The notes beneath the pieces are model-generated. The model made no database searches and was not told the DNA's origin. It saw only the letters and a program-made list of their open reading frames with translations. Positions 36,544 to 46,125 of a stretch of 49,912 bases of DNA are shown in pieces. Source of the stretch: Sandaracinus sp. (GTDB lineage Bacteria; Myxococcota_A; Polyangia; Polyangiales; Houyiibacteriaceae); assembly GCA_020633125.1 (NCBI GenBank), contig JACKEH010000032.1, positions 1 to 49,912 on the forward strand, in the 5' to 3' direction. Numbering within the stretch: the first letter of the stretch is position 1; each line of letters starts with the position of its first letter. Position numbers and translations under genes: made by a program.

Positions 36544-38268
36544 TCAGGGCTCAGGCCGTGACCCGACGTCCTTGAGCGCGAAGAGCTCGTGAAAGATGCG
36601 ATCCGTGACGGCGGCCGGGAGCCACGGCTCCGCGCGCACGGCGACCGACGCAGTCCAAGGCGCGGCGAAACGCGCGGCCGGCTCCGTCGTGGTCGCGGCC
36701 GTCGCGACCACCGACGCCACCTCTTCGGCGTCGCCACCGAGTACCCCGAGGCGTCCCTCGATCGAGGGGAGGTGCGGCAACAGAGGCCGCCAATGCGCGG
36801 CGGCCTCCCCCCGCTCCTCGATGCTCTTCGAGACTCGCGCCGCGAAGCCGTCGGCGATGAAGCTGGGCTCGATCAACACCACGTCGACGCCGAAGGGATG
36901 AAGCTCTTGCCGGAGCGCGTCGCTCAACGCTTCGAGCGCGAACTTGCTCGCCTGGTAGGGGCCGACGAAGGGGAACGCCATCACGCCGGCCACGCTCGAC
37001 ACGTTGACGATGCGTCCGCTGCCGCGATCGCACATGCGCTGCGCGACGACGCGCGTGACGCGCATGGCGCCGACGGCGTTCACGGCGAAGGTTCGCCGCC
37101 ACGTCGCGTCGTCCACGAGGTCCATGGGCGCCGGCTCGACGTGGCCCGCCGCGTTGAGCAACAAGTCGACGCCGTAACCGCCCGTGCGCGCGTCGACCTC
37201 ACGGAGCGCCGCGCCGACGCTTCGCGGGTCGGTGACGTCGAGCACCAAGGTCTCCACGTTCGGCCGTTCGCGGAGCTTGTCGAGCGTGCTCTCGTCCGCG
37301 TCGGTGGCGAAGACACGAAAGCCCGCGTCCGCCAGAGCCATCACGGAAGGCCCACCGAGACGGCCTCCCGCGCCCGTGACGAGCGCGATGGGCGTGCCCA
37401 ACGAACGGGCGCTGCCGACACGACGCGCGAGGCCGAGGGTGGCGCGCACGAGGCCGTCGAACGCGCGGGTCGGCAGCAGGTGCTTGGCGCCGAGCTGCAC
37501 CGTCGCGCCCGCCGCCGTGACGCCATAACGACGGCGCGGCGCGGGGACGGTCGAGGCCTTCACGAGCACGCCGGCGACGCGTTCGGGCGCGACGCCGATC
37601 CACGACACCGCCTTCTTCAGGAGCTGAAGCCGATCGATGACCTCGTTCCAACGCGAGCCTTCGGTGCGTTTGGCGTCGAGGCCGTCGAACGCGGAGTCGA
37701 GGAAGCCAGTGCGCACCGTGCCCGGCTCGACCAACACGACGTCGATGCCGAAGGGGCGGAGCTCTTGGCGAAGCGTGTCGTTGAGCGCCCGCAGCGCGTA
37801 CATCGAGGCGCCGTACGCGCCGTGGGTCGCGAGCGTGAGACGGTCGACGACCGCGCCGACGTGGACGATTCGGCCGTGCCCCCGCTCGCGCATCGCGTCG
37901 AGGAACGGACGGCTCACCGCCATCGCGCCGATCACGTTCGTCGTGAAGTGTCGCTCGAGCGCGGGCTCGGTCGTGATCATCAGCGGACCGAGCTCGGCGA
38001 TGCCCGCGGCATGCACGATCACGTCGGGCACCCCGACACGCGCGATCACGTCGTCGTGGGCCTCGGCGATGCTCGCAGGCGACGTGACGTCGAGCTCGAG
38101 CACGTGAAGGTCGTGGCCGGCGTCGCGGGCGCGGCTTCGCAACGCGAGGAGGCTCGTCGCGTCGCGGCCGGTCGCGACCACGCGGTGGCCTTCTTCCAGG
38201 AGCGCGAGCACCGTCGCTTGCCCGATGCCTCCGGTCGCGCCCGTCACGAGCAGGGTCCGTGTGTCCAT
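36544..38268 (-). CDS. Tandem short-chain dehydrogenase/reductase protein
   Basis: 574 residues with two SDR domains. The first (1-280) has the cofactor motif TGATGGIG but lacks the active site: the Ser position is HVGA (138-139) and the YxxxK motif reads YGASM (Tyr152, Met156 in place of Lys). The second (290-574) has TGAGGRLG, NAAG (372-375), the Ser pair NVSS (424-425) and YQASK with Tyr438 and Lys442, so it can be catalytic. The two halves align closely around YGASMYALRALNDTLRQEL and YQASKFALEALSDALRQEL, which suggests duplication. Substrate unknown. A MITE-like element lies just upstream. Confidence 0.9.
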   Translation of the reverse strand: MDTRTLLVTGATGGIGQATVLALLEEGHRVVATGRDATSLLALRSRARDAGHDLHVLELDVTSPASIAEAHDDVIARVGVPDVIVHAAGIAELGPLMITTEPALERHFTTNVIGAMAVSRPFLDAMRERGHGRIVHVGAVVDRLTLATHGAYGASMYALRALNDTLRQELRPFGIDVVLVEPGTVRTGFLDSAFDGLDAKRTEGSRWNEVIDRLQLLKKAVSWIGVAPERVAGVLVKASTVPAPRRRYGVTAAGATVQLGAKHLLPTRAFDGLVRATLGLARRVGSARSLGTPIALVTGAGGRLGGPSVMALADAGFRVFATDADESTLDKLRERPNVETLVLDVTDPRSVGAALREVDARTGGYGVDLLLNAAGHVEPAPMDLVDDATWRRTFAVNAVGAMRVTRVVAQRMCDRGSGRIVNVSSVAGVMAFPFVGPYQASKFALEALSDALRQELHPFGVDVVLIEPSFIADGFAARVSKSIEERGEAAAHWRPLLPHLPSIEGRLGVLGGDAEEVASVVATAATTTEPAARFAAPWTASVAVRAEPWLPAAVTDRIFHELFALKDVGSRPEP

Positions 38269-38283
38269 CTCGCGCGGACACTA

Positions 38284-38445
38284 GCAGGTTGCTGAAAAAG
38301 TCCCGCGCGCGCTTCGCGCGACCCGCACTTCGCCTCGCGCCATCCTCTCACGCTCGAAAATGCCCCACATTTCCTCGGTTCGAGGACGCGCGATTCGAAG
38401 CACGGGACCGCACGAATCGCATCACGGTCCTTTTCAGCAGCCTGC
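38284..38445. repeat. MITE-like element with CAGCAGCCTGC ends
   Basis: Imperfect 16-17-bp terminal inverted repeats, GCAGGTTGCTGAAAAAG (38284-38300) and CTTTTCAGCAGCCTGC (38430-38445), enclose about 130 bp without a gene. The right end with its inner flank (38415-38445) recurs at 2766-2797. Such GCTGAAAAA ends are typical of IS-derived miniature elements. The SDR gene starts 16 bp away. Confidence 0.75.
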
Positions 38446-38559
38446 GCGCAGGTTGACGGCGGAGGACCGCGAGCGGATTCGGCGGGTCGGCGCCTTCGAT
38501 GTGCGTGTGGTCACGCGGGTCTTGGAGCGTCGCGGCGCGCGCCGGGCCGCCGCGGGGTT

Positions 38560-38733
38560 TCAGCGACGCTGCAACCGGGCCGGCGCGGTCGGGGGTGGGT
38601 CGGGAACCCGGGGCTCGGGGTGAAAGAGCCACGCCCAGAGCAAGCCCAGGCCGAGGAGCGTCGCTACCCCGAGGACGAGGACGCGGCGGAGGTCTCGCCG
38701 AGCATCGCGGGTTTCCTCTCGCACGCCTCGCAC
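38560..38733 (-). CDS. Small single-helix membrane protein
   Basis: 57 codons from a GTG at 38733 (or 54 from 38724). The product reads RDARRDLRRVLVLGVATLLG, LGLLWAWLFHPEP, then a proline-rich tail VPDPPPTAPARLQRR. The basic-then-hydrophobic-then-proline layout is that of a tail-like membrane micropeptide. No homology can be judged by eye. It is divergent from the FG-GAP lipoprotein gene. Confidence 0.45.
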   Translation of the reverse strand: MRGVREETRDARRDLRRVLVLGVATLLGLGLLWAWLFHPEPRVPDPPPTAPARLQRR

Positions 38734-38818
38734 GGGCCAAGCCTGACGCGTCCGGCGCCTCCTGCCACGCGCAAAGCCCGTAACGCGAAGCGGGGCGAAC
38801 CTCGGTTATCCTCGTCGT

Positions 38819-41288
38819 ATGCGCCCCACCCTTCGCGGCCCCACGGCCGCTCGGCTCTCGCCTTGGCTTCTGCTCCTGATCGCGGCGTGTGATTGCGGCT
38901 CGGATCCGTTGCCGACGCGCACCTGCATGACGGTGCTCGATTGCCGGAGCGACGAGGTCTGCCTCGACGGGATCTGCGTGAGCTCGGACTCCGACGCCGG
39001 CCCGCGACCCGACGGCGCGACGTTGATGTGCGAGGACGAGCGTGAGCCCTGCACGAACGGGTCGTTCCAGCAGTGCTGCGCCGCCGATCAGGTCTGTGCG
39101 TCCGGTCGATGCCAGACCGATTGCGGCGAGCTCGTGCTCTGCGGAAGCGCGTGTTGCGCGGCGGGCCAGGAGTGCCTCGACGGATCGTGCGTGGCGATGT
39201 GCGAGGACGCCTCTCGGCGTTGTGGCGCCGCGAGCGAGCTCTGCTGCACGAGCGATCAAGCCTGCCTCGGCAACGCGTGCGTGGACCTCGGCGCGACGTG
39301 CACGCTGACCGAGGAATGCGAGCTCGACGAGCTCTGTGAGCCGGGGCTCGGCCGATGCGTGCCGCGGACCGCGGTCGAGGTCTGCGAGTTCCGTCCGCCG
39401 GTCGGAGAGTTCGATCCGATCGTCGGTTGCCGTTGGCTTCCGGAGGCGGGCGACCGCGCGAGCTCGGTGGACGTCGTGATGACGCCGGCCGTCGCGAACC
39501 TCACCGACGACAACGGCGACGGGCTCACCGACACCAACGACATTCCGGACATCGTGCTCGTCAGCTTCAACGGCCAGACCGACGGCTGCTGCACGGCGAA
39601 CGGCACGCTTCGCGTGGTCAGTGGGCTCTGCAACGCCGACGGCACGATGGACACGCTGGCGACCATCACCGACCGCTTCATCGACAACTCGACGGGCGTC
39701 GCGGTGGGCAACCTTCACCCGGACTCGATGGCCGACGAACGTGTGCCCGAGATCGTCGCGACGCGTCAGAACGCCGGCACGGTCGCGTTCCGGCGAACCG
39801 CGTCCGACGGATCGACGTGGGAGATCCTCTGGGAGAACACCCAATACCTCCGCAACGCCCGTTACAACGGGAGCGGCTCGGCCCCGTCGATCGCCGACCT
39901 CGACGGCGACGGTCAGCCGGAGGTCATCGTCGGCAACGTGGTGTTGAACGGCCTCACCGGTGAGTTGATCTGGGATGGTGCGGTGACGGTTCGCGCCGGC
40001 GCGGGCGTCGGCAACAACGCCTTCCTCGGGCCCACGTCGACCGTCGCGAACCTCGACCTCGTCGGAGGCATGGAGGTCATCGCGGGCAACACGGTCTACG
40101 ACGGCGCCACCGGCGCGGAGGTCTGGACCTACACCTTCACGACGAAACGCGGTCGGCAACTTCGACGACGACCCCGAAGGCGAGGTCGTGATCGTGCGGC
40201 AGGGCGAGGTCTTCGTGATCGAGCACGACGGCACGCTCAAGACGCGAGTCGCCATTCCGCGCGACGACGTGATGCCCTACCTCGGCAACGGGCCGTGCGG
40301 GAACAACGAGAGCGGCCCGCCCACCGTGGCGGACTTCGACGGCGACGGTCGCGCCGAGATCGGCACCGCGAGCGCCGACTTCTACGTCGTCGTGGACCTC
40401 GACTGCACGGGCGACCCGCTACCCGAAGGCTGCGCCTCGGAGAACATCCTCTGGCGGGTGCCCAACCAGGACTGCTCCTCTCGAGCCACCGGCTCGTCGG
40501 TCTTCGACTTCGACGGAGACGGGCGCGCCGAGGTCGTCTACGCGGACGAAGAGAACTTCCGCATCTTCGACGGGCGCACCGGCACCATCCTCTACGACGA
40601 CCCGGGCCACAACAGCAACACGCGCCTCGAGATGCCGATCGTCGTCGACGTCGACAACGACGGAAAGAGCGAGGTGCTCCTGCCGCAAGCGCCGCGTCAG
40701 GGGCCGAGCGGTGGCTCGCGCGGGCTGCCGGGTCTCGCCGTCATCACCGACCGCGGCAACAACTGGGTGCGCACGCGTCGCATCTGGAACCAGCACACCT
40801 ACCACGTCACGAACGTGACCGAGGACGGGCAGATCCCTCGCGTCGAGGAGCCGAACTGGTCGAGCTCGCGCCTCAACAACTTCCGCCAGAACGTGCAGCC
40901 CGGCGGGGTCTTCGACGCGCCCGATCTCTACGTCGTCTCGATCGAGATCGAAGAGTGCGATCCGAGCGGCACCGTGCGAGTCGCGGTCGTGGTCGGCAAC
41001 CGTGGCGCGCTCGGCGTCGCGGCGGGCGTCCCCGTCATCGCGAGCGCCACGCCGATGGGCGGCAGCGCGGAGTCGTTGGGCGTCGAGCGTACGGCGACCT
41101 TCCTGCTGCCGGGTCGAACGGAGCGGGTGATCTTCGAGTGGTCGCCGGCCGGAGGGTTCACGTTCCCGACCTTCACCGTCGAAGCCACCGTCGACTCGGA
41201 CGGCATGGGCGGGTCCGAGTACAACGAGTGCGACGAGGACAACAACGGCGCGACGAGCGAAGCGCTGATGACGTGCAGCTTCGGCTGA
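38819..41288 (+). CDS. FG-GAP/VCBS-repeat lipoprotein with Cys-rich N-terminus, one frameshift
   Basis: About 822 residues after repair. The lipoprotein signal is LSPWLLLLIAACDCG. A Cys-rich region (about residues 28-200) holds repeated units of the type CxxxxECxxxxxC (CTNGSFQQCCAADQVCASGR). Then come FG-GAP-like calcium repeats (VANLTDDNGDGLTDTNDI, SIADLDGDGQPEVIVGNV, VADFDGDGRAEIGTAS, VFDFDGDGRAEVVYAD) and the conserved RRIWNQHTYHVTNVTEDG, ending in a CARDB-like domain. The frame breaks at about 40144-40148, where GACGAAACGCGG should read with two A's to continue NAVGNFDDDPEGE. The length (2,470 nt) fits one extra base. It is a surface protein probably binding calcium. Confidence 0.85.
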
Positions 41289-41731
41289 ACCTGCCGGGCA
41301 TCGCGGGGCTTGTTCGACGGGTCCTGACGCTCGGCGTCGGCATGCTCCTCGTGAGCGGTTGCGACTACTGCGCGGCCGCCGCGATCCTCTGCGCGGACGT
41401 CCGTACGGAGTGCGATCCCACGACGTTCGAGAATCGTTGTCCGGACCCCCAGACGATCCTCAACTGCATGCCCGAACAGAAGGCGGGTTGCCCGAGGCGT
41501 TGGTACGAGCACGCGTGGCCCTGCGACGCGCCGAACCAGTGCCAGCCGCTCGACGGCGTGGCCGCGTGCGTCGCGACACCGGTCGAGACCTGTGACCTCG
41601 GCTCGGGCGGCAGCTACCCGAACCGATGCGTCGAAGGCTCGCACCAGCTCTGCGTGCCGGTCGGGTTCGACGACGAGGTCGAGCCCGATCACGGGTATTG
41701 GCAACACACGAACCGAGCCTGCGAGCCCTGA
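41273..41731 (+). CDS. Small Cys-rich lipoprotein
   Basis: 152 residues from a GTG at 41273 that overlaps the preceding gene by 16 nt; an ATG at 41341 is too close to the lipobox. Signal LTLGVGMLLVSGC gives a lipidated cysteine, followed by a Cys-rich body (CDYCAAAAILCADVRTEC, NRCPDPQTILNCMPEQKAGC). Even-numbered, closely spaced cysteines suggest disulfides. It is probably co-transcribed with the FG-GAP lipoprotein. No family is recognised. Confidence 0.72.
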   Translation: MQLRLNLPGIAGLVRRVLTLGVGMLLVSGCDYCAAAAILCADVRTECDPTTFENRCPDPQTILNCMPEQKAGCPRRWYEHAWPCDAPNQCQPLDGVAACVATPVETCDLGSGGSYPNRCVEGSHQLCVPVGFDDEVEPDHGYWQHTNRACEP

Positions 41732-41742
41732 CGCCCAAACGA

Positions 41743-41773
41743 CGAAAGCCCCGCGGCGTCCGCGGGGCTTTCG
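41743..41773. terminator. Bidirectional hairpin terminator
   Basis: A 14-bp perfect stem CGAAAGCCCCGCGG / CCGCGGGGCTTTCG with loop CGT between the convergent lipoprotein gene and ndk. Symmetric A- and T-bearing stem ends suit both directions. Confidence 0.82.
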
Positions 41774-41797
41774 AAGCGACACGAGGTCGCGAGCGCC

Positions 41798-42217
41798 TCA
41801 GAGGAGGTCGGCCTCGGCGAAGAAGAAGCCGATCTCGCGCTTCGCGTTCTCGAGCGAGTCCGAGCCGTGGACCGAGTTCTCGCCGATGTCCTTCGCGAAG
41901 AGCTTGCGGATCGTGCCGTCCGCGGCCTTCGACGGATCCGTCGCGCCCATGACCTCGCGGTACTTGGCGACCGCGTCCTCGCCCTCGAGAACGGAGACGA
42001 CGACCGGGTTGCGCGTCATGAACTCCACGAGCTCACCGAAGAAGGGGCGCTCCTTGTGGACCTCGTAGAAGCCGCCGGCCTGGGCCGTCGTGAGGTGCAT
42101 GCGACGCATCGCGACGATGCGAAGACCCGACTTCTCGATGACCTGGAGGATGCCGCCGACGTTGTTCTTCTCGGTCGCGTCGGGCTTGATGATGGAGAGG
42201 GTGCGTTCGATGGCCAT
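41798..42217 (-). CDS. ndk: Nucleoside diphosphate kinase
   Basis: 139 residues, the normal length. ERTLSIIKPDATEKN at the start, MGATDPSKAADGTIRKLFA in the nucleotide loop and the active-site histidine in NSVHGSDSLENAKREIGFFF are diagnostic. It makes NTPs from NDPs with ATP through a phosphohistidine. It is a single gene ending at the shared terminator. Confidence 0.97.
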   Translation of the reverse strand: MAIERTLSIIKPDATEKNNVGGILQVIEKSGLRIVAMRRMHLTTAQAGGFYEVHKERPFFGELVEFMTRNPVVVSVLEGEDAVAKYREVMGATDPSKAADGTIRKLFAKDIGENSVHGSDSLENAKREIGFFFAEADLL

Positions 42218-42516
42218 GGTTACCGCCGTGCTTGCGGGCGCGCGAGCTTGCGCGACCCGGTAGTCCGAGACCGTGCGGCCGAGGGCCCGGCACGATCGTC
42301 ATTGAGATTCCAACGAGTTGCGCCCCCGAGCCGGGAGCGCGTGAACGGCTGCCGTGTATACTCCGCGGCCCTCGCGCGCAAGCCAGCGAACCGCACGATC
42401 GTGTTCCACTTCTTCCCGAGCCCCGTCTCTTCGGCCCGCGAGGGCGGCTCGTCCCGGCGGGCCGACGACGTCCGAGCCCCACGCACCCGCCGCGAGGGGG
42501 GCCGCGGAGGTTCGCC
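42218..42516. other. Promoter-bearing gap between ndk and glycosyltransferase gene
   Basis: 299 bp between divergent genes. A -10-like TATACT is at about 42356-42361 for the rightward gene, without a clear -35 at proper distance. The ribosome site GCGGAGG precedes the GTG at 42517. I see no gene here. Confidence 0.4.
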
Positions 42517-44527
42517 GTGATCCTCCTGGCACCGCTCTTGTTGCTCGTCCCGGCCCTGGCCGCGGGATGTGCGGTGGGCCTGCGCCTCGGTCGAGACGGT
42601 GCGCGGGGGGCGTTGGACAGGACGCTGGTCGCGTTCGCGGTGCTCGCGCTGCCCCCGTACCTCCTCGGTTGGCTCGGCCACTTCACCCCCGGCGCGGTCG
42701 GCCTCTCCGTCGTGGGCACCTCCTTGCTGCTCCTCGGCGTGAGCCGGGCCCCGCTCGGCCGCGTCCTGCCCGACCTCTGGGCGCTCGTCCTCGGACCGTG
42801 GCACCTCGCGCGCGACGCCTGGCGCGAGGGAGACCGGGTGTTGCCGCTGGCGTTGACCGCGTGCGCCGCGATCTTCGCGTGGACCGCCCTGCTCACCTAT
42901 TTGGCGCCGAGCACCTCGTGGGATGGCATGTGGTACCACGACTCGATGGTCGGCTTCGCGGTGCAGAACCGCGGGTTCGAGTGGGTCGACCTTCCGCGCG
43001 ACGCCACACAGGTCATCAACGGGTACCCGCGCCTCGTCGAGACCGTCGCGGCGGCCTTCGTCGTGACCTCCGACGCCACGTGGATCGAGCTGCCCTCGAT
43101 TCTCGCCTTCCCGGCGCTCGGAGCGGCGCTCGTCGCACTCGCGCAGAACGTCGCGGCGTGGCGCCGAGGCACACTCCTCTTCGCGTGTGTCTTCCTGCTC
43201 GCCCCAGGCGTCGCGTTCGAGCTTCGGTCGACCTACATCGACGTGCCCATCGACTTCCTGTTGGTCACGACACTCGCCGCGCTGACGCGGCCACGCCTCA
43301 CCCGCACGGACCTCTGGATGGCCGCGCTGGCGCTCTCGATGCTGGCCGGAGCCAAGAGCACCGCCGCGCTCTTGGTGCCGCTGCTCGCCGTCTTCGGACT
43401 GCTTCGTGTCGTTCCCGCGAGGCGCCTGGGCTGGCACCGAGGGTGGCCCTTCGTCTTCGGCGCCGTCGGTGTCTTGCTCTGCGCCGCACCGGTGTACCTC
43501 CGAAACTTCGAGCGCACCGAGAACCCGTTTTGGCCCCTCACGCTCGAGGCACCTTTCGGCCTCTCGTTCGAGGGTCCACTCGCGGTCGTGGTGCGTTGGC
43601 CGCCCTTCGATCTCTGGTTGCGCGAGATGTACGGCTGGCCGATGCAGGGCCTCTACCATCCGGACGTGCGGCCCCACGGGTACGGCCACGCGTTGCCCTT
43701 CGTCTTGCCGCCGCTCCTCCTCGTCGCGCTCCCGACGCGCTGAGGGCGCTGCATCGCTTGGACGCGACGGTCCGTGCGCGGCTCGCGATGATCGGCTGGC
43801 GGTCGTGATGGCCTACCTACGCGCGAGGTGATGTGGTGGGGACGCTTCGGGTTCGTGCCGCTCGTCTGCCTCTGCGCTCCCTGCTCGCGTTCTTGGCCGC
43901 CCCACGCGTCGAACGTTCGCCGCGCGGGGAATGCTCGTGGTCGTCGTCGTGCATCTCGCGACGCTCGTGGGCGGCGAGCCGGGCTTCGCTCACGACCCGA
44001 GCGACGCGTGGGCTCTGCTTCGCAGCTCTCCGGCCGAGCGGGTCGCGGCGCCACGCTCCGAGCTCTTCCTCAACCCGGACGCGCTCGCCGCGCGGGAGTC
44101 CGAGCTCGCGCCGGGCGACGTCGTGGCCTTTGGAGAAGACGTCGGTTTCCTCTCGCTCCTGTGGAACCGCGCGATGGACGTGCGCGTCGTGTACGTCGCG
44201 CCGAGTCCCCGCTTCGTCGACGACCTCGAAGCCGCGAACGCGCGCTGGCTCGTGACGCGCGACGCGAGCTACCTCGCGGCGCGTGCGCAACGCGCGGGTT
44301 GGGAGCGTGTCGGGGAGGTCGCCAACGGCCTGGTGGCGTGGCGTCGCCCCGGCACGGAACCGTCCGACGACGCAGGGTCGAACGAGGTGGGCGAGACCAT
44401 GCCGAGCGGGCCCACGGACGCAGCACGCGGTAGCGGTGACCTACCCGCCGACGCAGGCGTGGCAACCGACGACGGCAACGCACCTCCCACCGAGGTGCAT
44501 GCGGACGACGAGTCCGACGACGGCTGA
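42517..44527 (+). CDS. GT-C type membrane glycosyltransferase, frameshifted near its middle
   Basis: From a GTG at 42517 (RBS GGAGG) the first 408 codons are intact (to 43743) and show about nine membrane helices. The first large loop, STSWDGMWYHDSMVGFAVQN, matches the acidic-site loop of ArnT/PMT-like GT-C enzymes, which use lipid-linked sugars at the outer face of the membrane. The C-terminal part resumes in another frame at about 43931 (MLVVVVVHLATLVGGEPGF) and runs to 44527, with an acidic tail (PSDDAGSNEVGETMPSG). Between 43733 and 43935 fragments appear in all three frames (ALRALHRLDATVRARLAM; VMWWGRFGFVPLVCLCA; LLAFLAAPRVERS), so several indels are needed. Confidence 0.7.
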
Positions 44528-44541
44528 CGAGCCACGAAAAA

Positions 44542-44567
44542 GGCCCGCGGTTTCCCGCGGGCCCTTT
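44542..44567. terminator. Hairpin terminator between glycosyltransferase and mdh
   Basis: A 9-bp stem GGCCCGCGG / CCGCGGGCC with loop TTTC, flanked by AAAAA on the left and CTTTCCC on the right. It serves convergent genes, probably in both directions. Confidence 0.78.
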
Positions 44568-44588
44568 CCCTTCACGGCGACGCCGTGC

Positions 44589-45570
44589 TCAGCCGAGAAG
44601 CTCCGCGACGTCGGCCATCTCGCCCTCGAGCTCCTTCGCCGTCGCGTCCATCTTCGCGCGCGAGAAGGCGTCGATCTCGAGGCCCTGCACGATGCTCCAC
44701 TTGCCGCCTTCGCAGGTGACGGGGAAGCCGTAGATGAGGCCCTTCGGGATGCCGTAGGAGCCGTCCGACGGGACCGCCATCGAGACCCAGTCACCCTTCG
44801 CGGTGCCGAGGGCCCAGTTGCGGATGTGGTCGACCGCCGCGCTCGCCGCGCTCGCCGCGCTCGACTTGCCACGCGCGTCGATGATCGCCTTGCCGCGCTG
44901 CTGCACGGTCGGAATGAAGGTCTTCTCGATCCACTCCTGGTCGCCGATGAGCTTCGCGGCGCTCTCGCCACCGACCTCCGCGTGGAACGCGTCGGGGTAC
45001 TGGGTCGCCGAGTGGTTGCCCCAGATCGTCATCTTCTTCACGTCGGTGACGGGCTTGCCGAGCTTCTGCGCGATCTGCGTCATCGCGCGGTTCTGGTCGA
45101 GACGCATCAGCGCCGAGAAGCAGCTCGGATCGAGGTCCGGCGCGTTGCGCTGCGCGATGAGGCAGTTGGTGTTCGCCGGGTTGCCGACGACGACGACCTT
45201 CACGTCACGCTTCGCGTGGTCCGAGAGCGCCTTGCCCTGGCTCGTGAAGATGGGGCCGTTCTCGCGGAGCAGGTCCTTGCGCTCCATGCCCGGACCACGC
45301 GGCTTCGCGCCGACGAGCATCGCCGCGCCGACGTCCTTGAACGCCACGTTCGGGTCGTCGCTGGCGTTGACGCCCGCGAGAGCGGGAACGCGCAGTCGTC
45401 GAGCTCCATGATGACGCCCTCGAGGGCCTTCATGGCCACGGGACGTCGAGAAGCTGAAGGATCACGGGCTGATCGGGCCCGAAGAGGTCGCCGTTGGCGA
45501 TGCGAAAGAGGAGGCTGTAACCGATTTGACCGGCGGCACCGGTGACCGCGACGCGAACGGGCTGCTTCAT
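44589..45570 (-). CDS. mdh: Malate dehydrogenase, two apparent frameshifts
   Basis: About 328 codons after repair. From the ATG at 45570 (AGGAG upstream): RVAVTGAAGQIGYSLLFRIA (NAD loop), LLDVP, then in a second frame AMKALEGVIMELDDCAFPL, then in a third NVAFKDVGAAMLVGAKPRGP, NPANTNCLIAQ, LDQNRAMTQIA and the catalytic IWGNHSATQYPD. One base is missing at about 45436-45443 and one at about 45378-45386; the length (982 nt) fits two deletions. The enzyme links malate and oxaloacetate in the TCA cycle, so true loss would be surprising. It is the MalDH type related to E. coli-unlike, plant-like enzymes. Confidence 0.92.
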
Positions 45571-45804
45571 GGGAGGCTCCTTCCGGGAATCCGGTGCTCG
45601 ACTCGACGGCTGCGGGAGAACCGTCCGACGTGGGGACCGAGGTCGCGCGACGTCGAGCGGGTTTCGGGAGCCGGCGAACGAGCGCCGAGCGAGCGGTCGC
45701 GGGGTCGCGGCCGCGTGGGCGGCGGGACCCTACCCCAAGGGACGAAGCCGAGCCAACGGAGCCCGTGCGTCTCCCACCGGGGCTCCCCTGCTACCCTGCC
45801 GCGC

Positions 45805-46125
45805 ATGTCCGACGCCCTCGTCGTGCTCTGCACCGCTCCCGACGACGCGACCGCCGAACGTCTCGCGAGAGGCGCGGTCGAAGCGGGCCTGGCCGCGTGC
45901 GTGAACGTGCTCGGCGAAGTTCGCTCGTTCTACCGATGGAAAGGCGCGCTGCAGGACGACCGAGAGCGCCAGCTGATCCTCAAGACGCGGCGCGATCGTT
46001 TCGATGCGTTGCGCACGTGGTTGATGCGCGAGCACCCCTACGACGTACCTGAAATCCTCGCCTTGCCCGTGGCGGACGGCAGCCCCGCCTACCTCGCATG
46101 GCTCGACGAGCAGCTCGACGGATGA
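45805..46125 (+). CDS. cutA: CutA divalent-cation tolerance protein
   Basis: 106 residues. The family marks are VVLCTAPDDATAERLARG, AACVNVLGEVRSFYRWKG (with the conserved ACVN and FYRW), LILKTRRDRF and HPYDVPEILALPVADG. CutA proteins are very stable trimers linked to copper or other metal tolerance; the mechanism is unclear. It is followed, with an ATGA overlap, by a lipoprotein gene. Confidence 0.95.
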   Translation: MSDALVVLCTAPDDATAERLARGAVEAGLAACVNVLGEVRSFYRWKGALQDDRERQLILKTRRDRFDALRTWLMREHPYDVPEILALPVADGSPAYLAWLDEQLDG

